Source of the DNA: Salvia splendens
Taxonomy: Eukaryota; Streptophyta; Magnoliopsida; Lamiales; Lamiaceae
Direction of reading: 5' to 3'
Assembly: GCF_004379255.2 (NCBI RefSeq)
Contig: NC_056039.1
Location: 23,325,883-23,389,882 of the forward strand
DNA length: 64,000 nucleotides
Shown: positions 32,298 through 44,543 of the stretch, piece by piece
Layout: every line of letters begins with the position of its first letter
Numbering within the stretch: position 1 is the first letter of the stretch
Translations under genes and position numbers: made by a program
The notes under the pieces: generated by a model
What the model was told of the DNA's origin: nothing
The model's database searches: none
The model's input: the letters and a program-made list of their open reading frames with translations, nothing else

Positions 32298-33585
32298 CAT
32301 GTGGGGCGAAGTTACAATTTACTGTTTTAATTTCATTTTGCCGCTGTTAATTTCACCGAGCTTCGCTGTTCGAAGCTCGGCTCAGTTTTCCGTCGAACTA
32401 TCGTGATCTATGCAATCCCTGTTTTCTGCTTTGATGCTGTTGATTTCGAGTATGGATGGTATTTGTTTTGAGTATGTCATCATTTACTAATCTGGATGCT
32501 TTTCACGCTGATCTGTAGAGTCGGAGTAGAGCAATGGTTAGTTTTTGTGATCGGAACAGATTAGTCAAATCGAAGTTTATGGAGTTGATTTTGTTTGTGG
32601 TTGGGTTCGATTGCTTGGATCCAGAGTGGATTAAGCATCCGGCAGGTGGATCTGAAACAGAGTTGATCGTAGTGATGTCTCGTTTCCGTGTTTTTGTTTC
32701 CCTTCGTCTTGTATATGTAGATCTATTTTATTTCTGGCTAATCGCAAGTTTCTGACCTCCGAACTTTTGCAGTCTGTTTGAATCTGAATATTTACTTTGT
32801 TTGCTTCATGTTCGCGTTTAAATCAGGTAATGAGATGTACGTCGTTGTTAGTTAAATCCTTAGTTTGTTATCTGCAGCTTTATTTCCGTACTTGTTGTTT
32901 CTGGAAGATGGTCCCCACTGCACGTTGCTTTCTGTTTAGCTAAATTAGGTAGTCGTTTACTAGGTTAAGGAATTTCGTTTGAGTTATTGTTGTTTAAATG
33001 ATAATCCGTGTCTGCATGATGTTTTCAATTTCCTAGGTCTAGTGTTAGATTTTATCCCTAGGTCTACTAATAGTTGCCTCAACCCAAATTTTTGTGGCAG
33101 CAGCCATTCACCTTTCCAAAGTCTTTTGAATGCATTCTTACGCGTCCATCTTCGTGGGATCGATCCCTACTTCCCTGTACTAATTCATAGTATAGCGGGT
33201 TGAGGGTTTTTGAACGCGGAACTAGTGTGTCCGACGACCGAGACTTCCAGAATCCTTTGAGTTCCTAGACCTTGTGATCTAGCAGATTCTCTGGATCTGA
33301 GAGCTTGACCTAGCACAAAAGCACACACTATTTCCCTAGGCAGTTTCAGGATGACATTGGCCATCCATGGAGGACTGTCATATCCTGCATCATTAAGTCG
33401 AGCACTGGATATCGAGGCGGCTATGCCTAAGGATAAGTCGACTGTGCTTGTTGCTGCCGCACCACCACCACAGGAACAGCAAACCTTCCGAGAGAAAAGG
33501 AAATGAGATGGGGATCGTACCCCAACGGAGCCTAAAAAACAACCGTTTACCCCGAAGCCACCACAGAATGGTGGAAGACAGACAG
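32298..33585 (+). repeat. Direct repeat copy 1: LTR leader fused to Tekay gag
   Basis: It matches 34260-35560 nearly base for base, from CTCATGTGGGGCGAAG to the gag segment encoding MTLAIHGG(L)SYPASLSRALDIEAAM and ending near GGAAGACAG. It lacks the upstream part (with TATA box) that copy 2 has. The gag part is broken by an in-frame TGA (33504). The short frames inside it are not genes. From 33586 to 33868 lies unassigned sequence with no gene. Confidence 0.9.
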
Positions 33586-33868
33586 CCTGTCAGTCGACTA
33601 ACTGACAAGCCGATTAGGTAGAAGAAGGAAAGGGGAGGATTTGGAGACTGTAGACGAATCGAATAGACCTTAAGCTTGTGGGGACGGCTGCTTAAAAGTT
33701 GAAACTAGTTCATGCTTTTGTGTTTTTAGTTAAGTGTTTATTCTCTTTTTGTGAGTCTGTTAGTGTGTCTAGGTCTAGGAGTTTGTATCTTGTTTGTGTC
33801 TGTAGAGTCGGTCATAGGCTAACCATCCATTCAAATTCGCCTTATTTCTTTTTCTTATTTTTATACTT

Positions 33869-35300
33869 GATAAGGCTAATTTCATGCATTAATTAAAGGG
33901 TGGAATTCATGCATTTACGGGGTCTAACGCATTTTTTAAGCCAGGGGTGTAGAAGGTCTCGCCAGGTCCAGGAAGAAAAGATGACAATTGCATGGCGGAA
34001 GGAAATTGGCGATAAAGTGAGCAGTATGAAGGAAAAATGACCTGACGGAGGAGATCACAAAGCTGAAGGGCGCAATTGAGATTTCTACGAAGGCTTCTAG
34101 AAGATCACCTCTGCACCTATAAAAACTGGGGGAAAAGCTTTTTTGGGGGGAAGGCTTTCGGCTCTCAGCTCACTTATACACTTCTACATACTTGAGAATT
34201 CCGGGGAATAGGCAGGGGTTTCGAGTTTTACTTTCCGTTAGTTGTTGGGTAACACCGTCCTCATGTGGGGCGAAGATATAATTTACTGTTTTAATTTCAT
34301 TTTGTTGTTGTTAATTTCACCGAGCTTCGTTGTTCGAAGCTCGGCTCTGTTTTCCGTCGAACTATCGTGATCTATGCAATCCCTGTTTTCTGCTTTGATG
34401 CTGTTGATTTCGAGTATGGATGGTATTTGTTTTGAGTATGTCATTGTTTACTGATCTGGATGCTTTTCACGCTGATCTGTAGAGTCGGAGTAGAGCAGTG
34501 GTTAGTTTTTGTGATCGGAACAGATTAGTCAAATCGAAGTTTATGGAGTTGATTTTGTTTGTGGTTGGGTTCGGATTGCTTGGATCCAGAGTGGATTAAG
34601 CATCCGGCAGGTGGATCTGAAACAGAGTTGATCGTAGTGATGTCTCGTTTCCGTGTTTTTGTTTCCCTTCGTCTTGTATATGTAGATCTATTTTATTTCT
34701 GGCTAATCGCAAGTTTTTGACCTCCGAACTTTTGCAGTCTGTTTGAATCTGAATATTTACTCTGTTTGCTTCATGTTCGCGTTTAAATCAGGTAATGAGA
34801 TGTACGTCGTTGTTAGTTAAATCCTTAGTTTGTTATCTGCAGCTTTATTTCCGTACTTGTTGTTTCTGGAAGATGGTCCTCACTGCACGTTGCTTTCTGT
34901 TTAGCTAAATTAGGTAGTCGTTTACTAGGTTAAGGAAGTTTGTTTGAGTTATTGCTGTTTAAATGATAATCCGTGTCTGCATGATGTTTTCAATTTCCTA
35001 GGTCTAGTGTTAGATTTTATCCCTAGGTCTACTAATAGTTGCCTCAACCCAAATTTGCGTGGCAGCAGCCATTCACCTTTCCAGAGTCTTTTGAATGCAT
35101 TCTTACGCTTCCATCTTCGTGAGATCGATCCCTACTTCCCTGTACTAATTCATAGTATAGCGGGTTGAGGGTTTTTGAACGCGGAACTAGTGTGTCCGAC
35201 GACCGAGACTTCCAGAATCCTCTGAGTTCCTAGACCTTGTGATCTAGCAGATTCTCTGGATCTGAGAGCTTGACCTAGCACAAAAGCACACATTGTTTCC
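33869..35300 (+). repeat. LTR-like promoter and leader of a chimeric element
   Basis: It starts TGATAAGGCTAATTTCATGC. A strong TATA box (CACCTATAAAAACTGG) lies at 34118-34125. A long transcribed leader follows, with GTGGGATCGATCCC-like U5 sequence near 35120 (GAGATCGATCCCTACTT). The right end is unclear, because the sequence passes into Tekay gag near 35310 with no primer-binding site. Confidence 0.55.
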
Positions 35301-35560
35301 CTAGGCAGTTTCAGGATGACATTGGCCATCCATGGAGGACTGTCATATCATGAATCATTAAGTCGAGCACTGGATATCGAGGCGGCTATGCCTAAGGATA
35401 AGTCGACTGTGCTTGTTGCTGCCGCACCTCCACCACCACAGCAACAGCAAAACTTCCGAGAGAAAAGGAAGTGGGATGGGGATCGTACCCCAACGGAGCC
35501 TAAAAAACAACCATTTACCCCGAAGCCACCACAGAATGGTGGGAGACAGCCTGCCCCAAA
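34260..35560 (+). repeat. Direct repeat copy 2: LTR leader fused to Tekay gag
   Basis: This is the partner of 32298-33585. It carries the same junction between LTR leader and gag, near CCTAGGCAGTTTCAGGATGA (35302-35321). It continues into protease and RT, whereas copy 1 stops at the gag linker. Differences between the copies are scattered single bases plus small indels in the CCACCA run. Confidence 0.9.
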
Positions 35561-36872
35561 CCAGATGTTGGAGCACTGACCTAAGGCCCCTCCCTGTGCT
35601 AAATGCTCAAAGAACCATCATGGGGAGTGAAGGGCTGAGACTGATAGGTGCTTCAATTGTGGCAGAAGCGGACATTTCTCTAGGGAATGCCCGGGAAAGA
35701 ATACTGGGACGGGAGAGAGACATCAGGGGCAGCATCCGCAACTGCGGGCACTGTAAGCTAAGCCGAGAGGAAAAGCAGCCCCACCCCTACCCCCAGCGCC
35801 ATAGCACCAGAGGCTCCCCACTTAGGCTAGAGATTTTGCACTGAGGCAAAAGCAGCCTAAGATTAAGCAAGGGGGCTAGGGGCATGGCAATCTGGTAGGT
35901 ATGGCAACTCTCCTCAACATACCTATTGCCATTTTGTTTGATACTGGTGCATCACACTCTTTCATATCAGCACCCTGCGTGGATACTTTAGACTTACCTA
36001 CGGATCAAATTGAACATAAGATGAGGGTGTCATCACCCGTAGGAGGCCTTATAGACATCTCACGAACTTGCTCGAACGTAAAATTCACTATGGGAAATCT
36101 GAACTTAGTAGCTCACAATTTGCATGTGATCTTGATGTGGAGCGTCGACATCATATTAGGAATGGATTGGTTAGCTGAGAACTACGCTACTATCCGTTGC
36201 AAGGAGAGAGATCGTTTTGCAATATCAAAAAAAGAACCCACGATCTTTCACGGAATCTCTATGAGATGACGGGAGTCCATAATTTCTGCACTACAAGCAA
36301 ACACCATGATAAGGAAAGGATGCCCTGCATACCTCGTCTATCTGAACGGAGAAGAGAGGGAAGACTGAACGATAGAGAACGTAGCAGTGGTGCGAGAATT
36401 TCCTGATGTCTTTCCTGAAGCACTACCAGGACTGCCGCCAGACAGGCAGTTGGAGTTCCCAATTGATCTGGAACTAGGATCAGTCCCAGTATCGAAGGCA
36501 CCATATAGAATGGCACCTAAAGAGTTAGAAGAACTCAAGATACAACTGCAGGAACTACTAGATCTGGGTTTCATCCGACCCAGTGTATCACCATGGGGCG
36601 CATCAGTACTCTTCGTGAAGAAGAAGGACGGAACACTGAGAATGTGTATCGACTACCGAGAGCTTAACAAGTTGACACTCAAGAACAAGTACCATCTACC
36701 GAGAATTGATGACCTATTTGACCAACTTCGAGGAGCTGGTGTATTTTCAAAGATGGACTTGAGATCAGGTTATGACCAGCTGAAGGTCCGTCATGACGAT
36801 ATACCTAAAACTGCATTCCACACCAAATATGGCCATTACGAGTTCATTGTAATGCCTTTTGGACTTACAAAT
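35310..36872 (+). pseudogene. Truncated Tekay-like gag-protease-RT
   Basis: Gag C-terminus: MTLAIHGGLSYHESLSRALD and the FREKRKWDGDRTPTEPKK linker from 35316. Two zinc-knuckle regions follow after stops: CAKCSKNHHGE and CFNCGRSGHFSRECP. The protease (35901-36269) has ILFDTGASHSFIS, VSSPVGGLIDISRTCSNV and IILGMDWLAENYATI. The RT (36387-36872) has [44 protein letters not shown] and [13 protein letters not shown], then ends inside VMPFGLTN. After 36872 the sequence becomes unrelated AT-rich DNA, so palm, RNase H and integrase are gone. It is the same family as the minus-strand element at 2684-7560, but in opposite orientation. Confidence 0.9.
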
Positions 36873-37062
36873 ACTATACTTTATTTTTTATTAATGAAAA
36901 AAATATTAATTAATTTTTAAGAATTTTAAAAAAATTACTCTGTCCGTCCCCTTAGAATATGCACTTTGGGGTCAACACGGGTTTTAATGTAAATTTGGTA
37001 AAGTAAGAGAGGGGTAGAGATAAAAAATAAATAAAGTAATATTAGTGGAGAATAGGTCCCAC

Positions 37063-38532
37063 TGTTGAAGGGGTTGGCAGCGGAAGCGTGCGTTCAATAT
37101 CCGATCACATGAATTTGATCTATTTAGCAGATTATTTAGACAAATTCTATTCGCGCAATTTTCACATGTATCATGCTCATAACTTGAATTAAAACATACT
37201 TTAGCATATAAAATCCCTAAAAAATGCTTACTACGGAATTAGCCAATTTACCTCGTTGATTCAATCAAGAATCGATGATGGCTCGCTCCGTCTCCACGTG
37301 AAGATCTTCAATACAAGACCTCAGATCTTCTGACTGGTGTCCCGGACTATACGCCGATATTTGTGTGGGCAAATCTCACCAACGAATTAGGACTTGAATA
37401 ACGAAGACAGAACTCAGCTCACGGAGGAAGGCAATTTTCGATTTCTCTCTCTCAAAGGAGTGGACGAAAATTTATGAGTGGAAAAATGTGTATTTTCTGT
37501 CTCCTTTATTCTTCTATTTATATAAGTCACATATTGGGCCCAGTCAGGGATCTAAGGAAGAATTTGGATCATGCCTCAGCCAATTAGCTTTTTACTAATT
37601 AAATTGAACCCACAATTTAATATAAGCTTATATTGGAATATTACAAGCAGCCACTACAGAAGTAATATTGCACTGCCTTTCCAAATTCGAAATTACAAGT
37701 ATTTCGGGTTTCCTTTATTCGCGTTCAATTTATTTCCCGTGCTTAAGATAGAAACATCCATTAATTAAATATTGTCTGCTATGGACTTAATTAATTAACA
37801 TATTTTATTCTCCAATAGTGGACTTAGCAAGAAACTCTTATTTATTATTCATAGAGTAATTAAACTCCAACTAGCTAGGTTCCGAATAATAAAACCTTGT
37901 TTCGAGCTCCTCTTGTGGATGTTATCAAACGAGACTCTCCTCGCGCACGTTTCAACATAATAGCAATCCTAGCACCTCTAGATAATGATCACCACTACCC
38001 AATATACCTGGATCGTTGGGTTACGAAAAACCCGCACCTTTGGTAAGTCAAAGTAGTGGATACTCAATATCGTATGCTCAATGCTAACGTACATTGATTA
38101 AGAAATTAATTATCAAGACCTCGTCTTTCAGTAAATAGCATAAAGACTCATCTTGCTGTTAGATCCATTCAGTGCTATACCACACCAACGTCATCTTATT
38201 TCAATAAGGCTTAGAAATAATCGGACTGACATTGCAACCTTTCGCGATAGGTAGTCTAGGCCTATCTAGGTTGTGAAATTCTTATTTTTCTTTGTTTAGA
38301 ACTGACCGTGTTACCTTAAATTGGACGACGCCCACAACCGGTCTACTAAAACAAAGACTTAGACTTTGTTACGTTTGCTTATACATTTAAATATGCAATA
38401 AACAACCATTAAATGTAAAACATAACAACATTATGACAAAAATAATCTGTTGCATTTATTGGAAAATAACCATTAGAGTTTTACAGTATGCAATCACTCG
38501 AAAGGTGATTTCTAGTATACAAAACCCTAACA
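37063..38532 (-). repeat. 3' LTR of the copia element
   Basis: On the minus strand it reads TGTTAGGGTTTTGTATACTA...CCTTCAACA, 1470 bp. It is preceded by the purine tract AAGTGGGAGAT at 38533-38543. It is highly similar to the right LTR. It contains an extra 16 bp near 37782-37800 (GGACTTAATTAATTAA) absent from the right copy. Confidence 0.92.
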
Positions 38533-38603
38533 ATCTCCCACTTATACTCAAAACAGCTTTCGAGTATACAAAATGGTAGTGCACACGTCTAAATTTCTCC
38601 CAC

Positions 38604-40700
38604 TTATACTGAAAGCGAGTTGAGGTCTTGAATGAGTCGAACTCCCATCCCTTCAACGTGGCAGTCGAACGGTTTCACTTCCAAAGCCTTTGTAAAAGGA
38701 TCTGCCAGGTTGTTCTCTGACGCAATCTTGACCACTTTTATGTCTCCTCTCTGCACTATATCTCTAATGATATGATACTTCCGCTCTATGTGTTTGCTCG
38801 CTTTGTGAGCTCTTGGTTCTTTCGAGTTTGCCACAGCACCAGAATTGTCACAATAAATGGTGATGCTCTTGGGCAGATTCAAAACCACACCTAAATCCAT
38901 AAGGAAGTTCTTGAACCATACAGCCTCTTTTGCAGCCTCTGAAGCGGCCACATACTCGGCTTCCATGGTCGAGTCCGCGATGCATTTCTGCTTCACACTC
39001 TTCCAAATTACGGCTCCACCTCCTAAGGTGAACACATATCCTGAAGTAGATTTTCTCGAGTCCTGATCAGCTTGAAAGTCTGAGTCAGTATATCCCAAAG
39101 GACAGAGCTCGGTTGCATTGTAAACTAGAGCATAGTCCTTAGTCCGTTTAAGGTACTTGAATATGTTCTTTACGGCAGTCCAATGTCCTTGGCCCGGATT
39201 CGACTGATATCTTGCCACCATGCCAACAGCAAAGCAAATATCAGGTCTAGTACAAAGCATAGCATACATGAGACTTCCAACTGCCGAAGCATATGGAATC
39301 CTTCTCATTTCCTGTATCTCAGACGGCGTTTTAGGGCACTTCTCTTGAGATAAATAGATGCCATGTCTAAAAGGTAAGAAACCTTTCTTGGCATCCTGCA
39401 TGCTAAAACGACTAAGTACTGTTTCAATGTAAGATTCTTGAGATAAGCAAAACATCTTCTTCTCTCGATTCCGAAGATCCTTGATCCCGAGGATGTGTCC
39501 CGCGTCTCCCATATCCTTCATCTCGAACTGGTTTGATAACCATGTTCAAACTGATGACAACATCTTTTTATTGTTTCCAATTAGAAGAATGTCATCTACA
39601 TATAAAACTAAGAACACTACATTCCCCTTATCAACTTTCTTATACACGCGGCTTTCACTTGGGCACTTTTCGAATCCAAACTTGCAAACAGTTTGATCGA
39701 AACATTGGTTCCACGATCTAGATGCTTGCTTGAGGCCATAAATGGCCTTCTTAAGCTTCCAAACCATGTGTTCTTTGCCCTTTATGACATATCCTTCGGG
39801 TTGTTCCATGTAGATGGTCTCCTCAAGACTGCCGTTTAGAAACGCAGTCTTAACGTCCATCTGTCATACATCCCAATCCATATAAGCTGCAATAGACAAC
39901 AGTATCCGGATCGATTTGAGCATGTCCACTGGGGAGAAGGTCTCATCATAATCGATGTCTTCCTTTTGGGTATACCCCTTGGCTACTAGTCTTGCTTTGA
40001 AGACTTTAACTCGTCCATCGGGTCCACGTTTACGTTTATATATCCACTTGCTCCCAATGGTAGTACAGCCTTCGGGTAGGACGGACAAATCATAGACGTC
40101 TTTGTCTATCATAGATTGTAGTTCTGAATCCATTGCTTTCACCCATTCGCAATGATCGACATCTGCATGCGCCTCCGCAAAGTTCCAGGGATCTAATACA
40201 TTGCTGTCCGAGGAGTGATCCATAGATTCTCCCAAACCAATGTATCTGTCGGGCTCTTGCGAGACCCTCCCACTGCGGCGCGGCACTACAATATTTTGAG
40301 TAGAAGTTGAAGTTTCAGGAATTGTTTGTACACTTGGTACTTGTTCTTGGTTAATGGAACTTGTGACAGAAGTTAGCTCATCAAGAGCCACTTCACTGTT
40401 GGGTTTATGATTCATTACATAGTCTTCCTCTAAGAATGTCGCGTGAGTACTCACAATGACTTTCTTGTCTCGGAAGCTAAAGAATTCATAGCCTTTCGTC
40501 CCTCTAGGGTACCCTATAAACAAACATACCTCCCTCCTTGATCCTAGCTTAGTTGGATCCTTTTCCAATACATGAGCCGGGCAACCCTAAACCTTGAGAT
40601 ATGCTAGATTGGGCTTACGCCCAGTCCACAACTCATATGGAGTTTTAGGTACGGATTTTGATGGTAAATTATCTAAAATGTGGCTTGCAGAAAGCAAGGC
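38604..40700 (-). pseudogene. Copia reverse transcriptase and RNase H
   Basis: One reading frame interrupted by stops. 40568-39864: CLFIGYPRGTKGYEFF (post-integrase), RRSGRVSQEPDRYIG, CEWVKAMDSELQSM, GSKWIYKRKRGPDGRVKVFKARLVAKGYTQ, DYDETFSPV. 39860-39546: MDVKTAFLNGSLEETIYMEQPEG and the active site VLYVDDILLIGNN. 39521-38604: MKDMGDAGHILGI, YASAVGSLMYAMLCTRPDIC, GYTDSDFQADQDSRKSTSGYVF and the RNase H end IYCDNSGAVANSKEPRAHKASKHIERKYH. Stops at 39864 and 40587 replace conserved tryptophans; another at 39546 lies just after the active-site domain. Spacing and frame are otherwise preserved, so the damage is recent and point-like. Confidence 0.95.
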
Positions 40701-40706
40701 ATGTCC

Positions 40707-41640
40707 CTAAAACGAAATAGGTAACCGTGCAAAACTCATTATCGAACGGACCATGTTTAACAAGGTCCTATTCCTTCTTTCAGCCACGCCGTTCTGCTGG
40801 GGAGTGCCCGGCGCAGTCAGTTGGGATTCAATTCCCGACTCCAATAAGTAGTCAAAAAATTCGGCACTGAGGTATTCGCCTTCATGATCAGATCGTAGGC
40901 ATTTTATATTCTTTCCATGATACTTCTCCACAAGAGTCTTAAAGTCTTTAAACTTGTCAAAAGACTCTGACTTGTGATGCATCAAATAGACATATCTAAT
41001 TTTCGAGAAGTCATCAATAAATGTGATGAAGTATCGAAAACCACCTCTTGCCTCAGTAGACATTGGTCCACATACATCGGAATGAACGAGCTCAAGTACT
41101 TCCTTGGCCCTATTGCCCTTAGCCTTAAAAGGCCTCTTGGTCATCTTGCCTTCTAAGCATGACGCATACTTATGAAAAGGTTCCTCCTCTAGACCTTTGA
41201 TAAGATCTTGTTGAACAAGAGAATGGATCCTCCTTTCATTGGCATGACCAAGTCTAAGGTGCCACAAGTACGTTTCATTCATTGAACTTGAAGGTTCCTT
41301 TCATTTCTTTGAAATTTTTGATGTTGTATTGAGTTCTGATTTGCGATTATTAAATTGTGTAGAAGTGATTGTGTACATATTGTTTTCCATGATATCACGA
41401 CAGATATAAGAACCATCTTTCTTAATAATGCAGTTGTCATTAAAAGAAATCGAATATCCATCATAAACCAATTTAGAAATTGAAATTAAATTTCTTCTAA
41501 AAGAAGGTATCAACAAAACATTCTTCAAAATCAAAAATTTATCACTACTAAAACGCAAATAAATGTCTCCCACTGCAATGGCTGCCACTTTGGTAGCGTC
41601 GCCCAGCTGGACTTCGATCTCGCGATCATGTCACCTGCAT
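40707..41640 (-). pseudogene. Copia protease remnant and integrase
   Basis: 41588-41301 covers the protease-integrase linker (KFLILKNVLLIPSFRRNLIS...SISFNDNCIIKKDGSYIC). 41282-40707 covers the integrase: LWHLRLGHANERRIHSL zinc-binding motif, LVHSDVCGPMSTEARGGFRYFITFIDDFS (first Asp), KCLRSDHEGEYLS (second Asp) and PGTPQQNGVAERRNRTLL (Glu). It ends at RLPISF with a TAG where the family has a Trp. The frames of the two parts differ, indicating a shift near 41280-41300. The DTGA-type protease motif lies before 41588 and is damaged. Confidence 0.9.
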
Positions 41641-41680
41641 TAAATCAGGATCAAAACAAATATGATCAGTGGCTCCTGTG

Positions 41681-42527
41681 TCAATGACCCAAGTGCAGAT
41701 TGATGTCGAAGTCAAACAAGACTCGACTACTAGAGCTTGGTGCAAACTTGTAGCCTTGCCCCCGTTTAGGACAGTCTGGCTTCCAATGCCCCTTCTCTCC
41801 ACACTTGAAACACTTCCCCGTGGGCTTCTTGTTAGCCCTCTTCTTCTTCTTTCCCTTAGCTATCTTGGTCGGTCCTGAGTTCGGTGCCTGCCTTTTTCCT
41901 TTGCTAAGCTTTAAGCCAGAGGAACGAGGCGCCGAAATCATCATGGCCGCCTTAGCCTGGACCATAAGGTCCTCTGTCGACTGAAGTTCAGTCAACAGCT
42001 CTGCCAAGGTATAATTCCTTTTGTTCATCTCGAAGTTGAGCTTGAACTGTTGGAAGCTAGGGGGAAGACTTTGAAGGATGATAGTCACCTGAGACTCGGG
42101 ATCGATGGTCCCTCCCAAGACCTCAATTTGGTTGAGGTGGCCCATCATCTCGAGGACGTGATCCCTCACAGATGAGTCTTCCTTCATTGTCTTCGACATG
42201 GTTTCGATTCTGAGTACCAAAAAGATTTTTGAGATTCTGCATAATCTCGGCGGCTGTTTCCATGGCTGAATGCTGATGCTTGAGTACCAAAGACATAGAA
42301 ACCAACATGTAGCACTTAGCCATCTCATTCGCCTTATGCCACCGTCTGTGTGCATCTCTGACTCCTGCCGCAGCGTTAGCCGGCGGCACTGGAGGTCGCG
42401 GGGTGGTGAGCACAAAGATGTACTCATCTGCTGTGAGAACGATGTCCAAATTTTGTTTCCATTCTATGTAATTTTGGCCCTCGAGTTTATTTTCTTTGAG
42501 AATTGCGGAAAGAGGATTAAACGACAT
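41681..42527 (-). pseudogene. Copia gag with zinc knuckle
   Basis: 42527-about 42220 gives MSFNPLSAILKENKLEGQNYIEWKQNLDIVL and HRRWHKANEMAKCYMLVSM, the copia gag N-terminus. After a frameshift, the rest (to 41681) gives RDHVLEMMGHLNQIEVLGG, LPPSFQQFKLNFEMNKRNYTLAELL, a lysine-rich stretch and the knuckle CFKCGEKGHWKPDCP. Gag coats the genomic RNA in the virus-like particle. Confidence 0.92.
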
Positions 42528-44530
42528 ATTGACGATTTGATTTGCATTGCAAAACAGAGTATTTTACTATTGTCATAAACTTATGTAAGAAGTTTGATTA
42601 GATTAACCATAACACTTTTCAAAATCTTACAACTGTAAAATTAAAATTTTGTACCCTCCAGAGGAAGTCAATACGCATTAAAATCTTACAATTTTACTGG
42701 TCACAACACCGACGAATAGTCCAGAGACCACAGAGTGGCATGGCCGCCTAATGTTGCCTAAGCAAGACCATCTCTTTAGCATTACAGAGTCTCATTTCTA
42801 CAACACACTCCCATAACAATGTTCATGTGCTGCTAACAAGATCAAGCTATCTCATAAATCCTGTGTGAACTTCTGAATCTCGCAGTTTCTTAAGATTATT
42901 GTCCCCACGGAGCAGGTGGCGATAATATTGGAAACTACATTCTAGTTCATACTATTTATATTTGAGAAGTCTGCCCTCATGAACTTGCTATTTTCTTAGG
43001 ATTATTGTCTCCACGAAGCAGGTGGCAATAATATTAGAAAAAGGCTTCATAAATTGCAGACCAATTGATGGAGACCATATACAAAGGTTGAGTTCGTAAT
43101 TATAGCTTAGATATTTTGGGTTATGGTTTTACTTTAATTATCCTTAGCCTTGAGGCAGTTTAAGGCTTAATTAAATTCTGTTGGTATTTAATCTACTGGA
43201 TAATTAAATCTTTAGATTAATGTTGTTATCTTCCTGTAGGAAATTGTTGATCTAGAATTTTATTATTATTCATGTCTACTATACGGTATATCTAAAATAA
43301 ACAAATTATTTAATCCTTAATAAGACATGAAAAATAAATTCAAATTATTTCCTTGTTCAAGATTAGGAAGAGATATTTTATTATTTAATGTATTCATACA
43401 TATCTATCCTTATTAGGATCTTAGATATATAAATTTTAGGAAACTATTAAATTATTCTCATCCATATCATCTAGGAATAAAATAATCATTATTTATTTCC
43501 ATAGATATAGATAATAATAAAAATATTCCTTAAATCTAGATAAATATTAGGAAACTATTAAATTATTCTCATCTATATCATCTAGGAATAAAATAATATT
43601 ATTTATTTCCATAGATATAGATAATAATAAAAATATTCCTAAAATCTAGACAAATCTTCCAAAAAGATTTTATTTCCATTAAATAATAATATTTTAATGA
43701 TATCTTTTAATAAAATAATCAAATAATCATTAAAATAATCCTTCATCGTTATCTCATCGCACAGGGTTCGCACGAACGATGAACGACGAAAATCCGACGA
43801 CTTCGTCGTCGGATCACGACGCATGAAGCGTCTCGGCCAGCAGCGCACGAGTGCGCACATGCTCTCGGCCGCCTGGCTAGACCACCGGCTCGTCGGTGTC
43901 TCGGCAGCTCTCAGCCAGCGAGACGCGCACAGGCGCCTCAGCTCTCGGCCAGCCGCTAAGTCCGTCTCGGTGTCGTGGCTCGTCGGGTCCCGTGACTCTC
44001 GGCCAGCAGCACGCACGACTGCGGCGCTGCTCTCGGCCAGTTGCTATTGCCCGTCTCATCCCTCCCGAGCCTATATTCTCCTCTCGTCTCGGCACACGTC
44101 GCACCTTATGGCGCACACGTCTCGGCCACGACTGGAGCTTCGTCTCGGGAAGCCTTCCGCCTAGGGTTGGCCTGGTGTCTCGCGGTGTCTCGGTGGTTCT
44201 CGGACGAACCACCACTCCGCGCCAGTCACCGCCACGTCGACCTCGACCCGGGTTCCGTCTGGTGCGTGTGGTCTCGGCCGATGGCGCGCATGAGCCCCCA
44301 CTCGTCTGCGCGTCGCCCCGTGATCACGGCTCCCGGCTCCCACTTTCTCGACATCCCTACCTCGATCGCACGTGGTGCGTTCGAGTAATTCAAGTTCTTT
44401 GATTCGATAGTTCTTGAGTTCATCATGCATAAAATTAAACAAAAACACCAAGAACATGCTTCGCAATTAAATAACACATGCATACATGAATTTCGCGAAA
44501 TATAAATCCAAATAATCAGAGCCAAAGACT
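42528..44530 (-). other. Long leader of the copia element with tandem repeat and GC-rich block
   Basis: About 2 kb separates the primer site from gag. A 111-bp tandem duplication (copies from 43438 and 43549, sharing AGGAAACTATTAAATTATTC) is very AT-rich. A GC-rich block at 43750-44390 contains repeated CTCTCGGCCAG/GGCCGAGA words and short open frames on both strands. None resembles a protein I know. The block contrasts sharply with its surroundings and may be a captured host segment or a structured RNA leader. Confidence 0.6.
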
Positions 44531-44543
44531 GGCTCTGATACCA
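44531..44543 (-). other. Copia primer-binding site (initiator tRNA-Met)
   Basis: The minus strand reads TGGTATCAGAGCC directly at the LTR end. This matches the 3' end of the initiator methionine tRNA, the usual copia primer. Confidence 0.9.

Noticed and set aside
32979..33203. 74-residue protein repeated at 34944-35168
   Set aside because: The repeat reflects the duplicated LTR leader, and differences between the copies do not favour protein conservation.
43823..44402. Several 100-170 residue open frames in the GC-rich copia leader
   Set aside because: Overlapping frames on both strands are expected in GC-rich DNA because stop codons are rare. None shows a domain.
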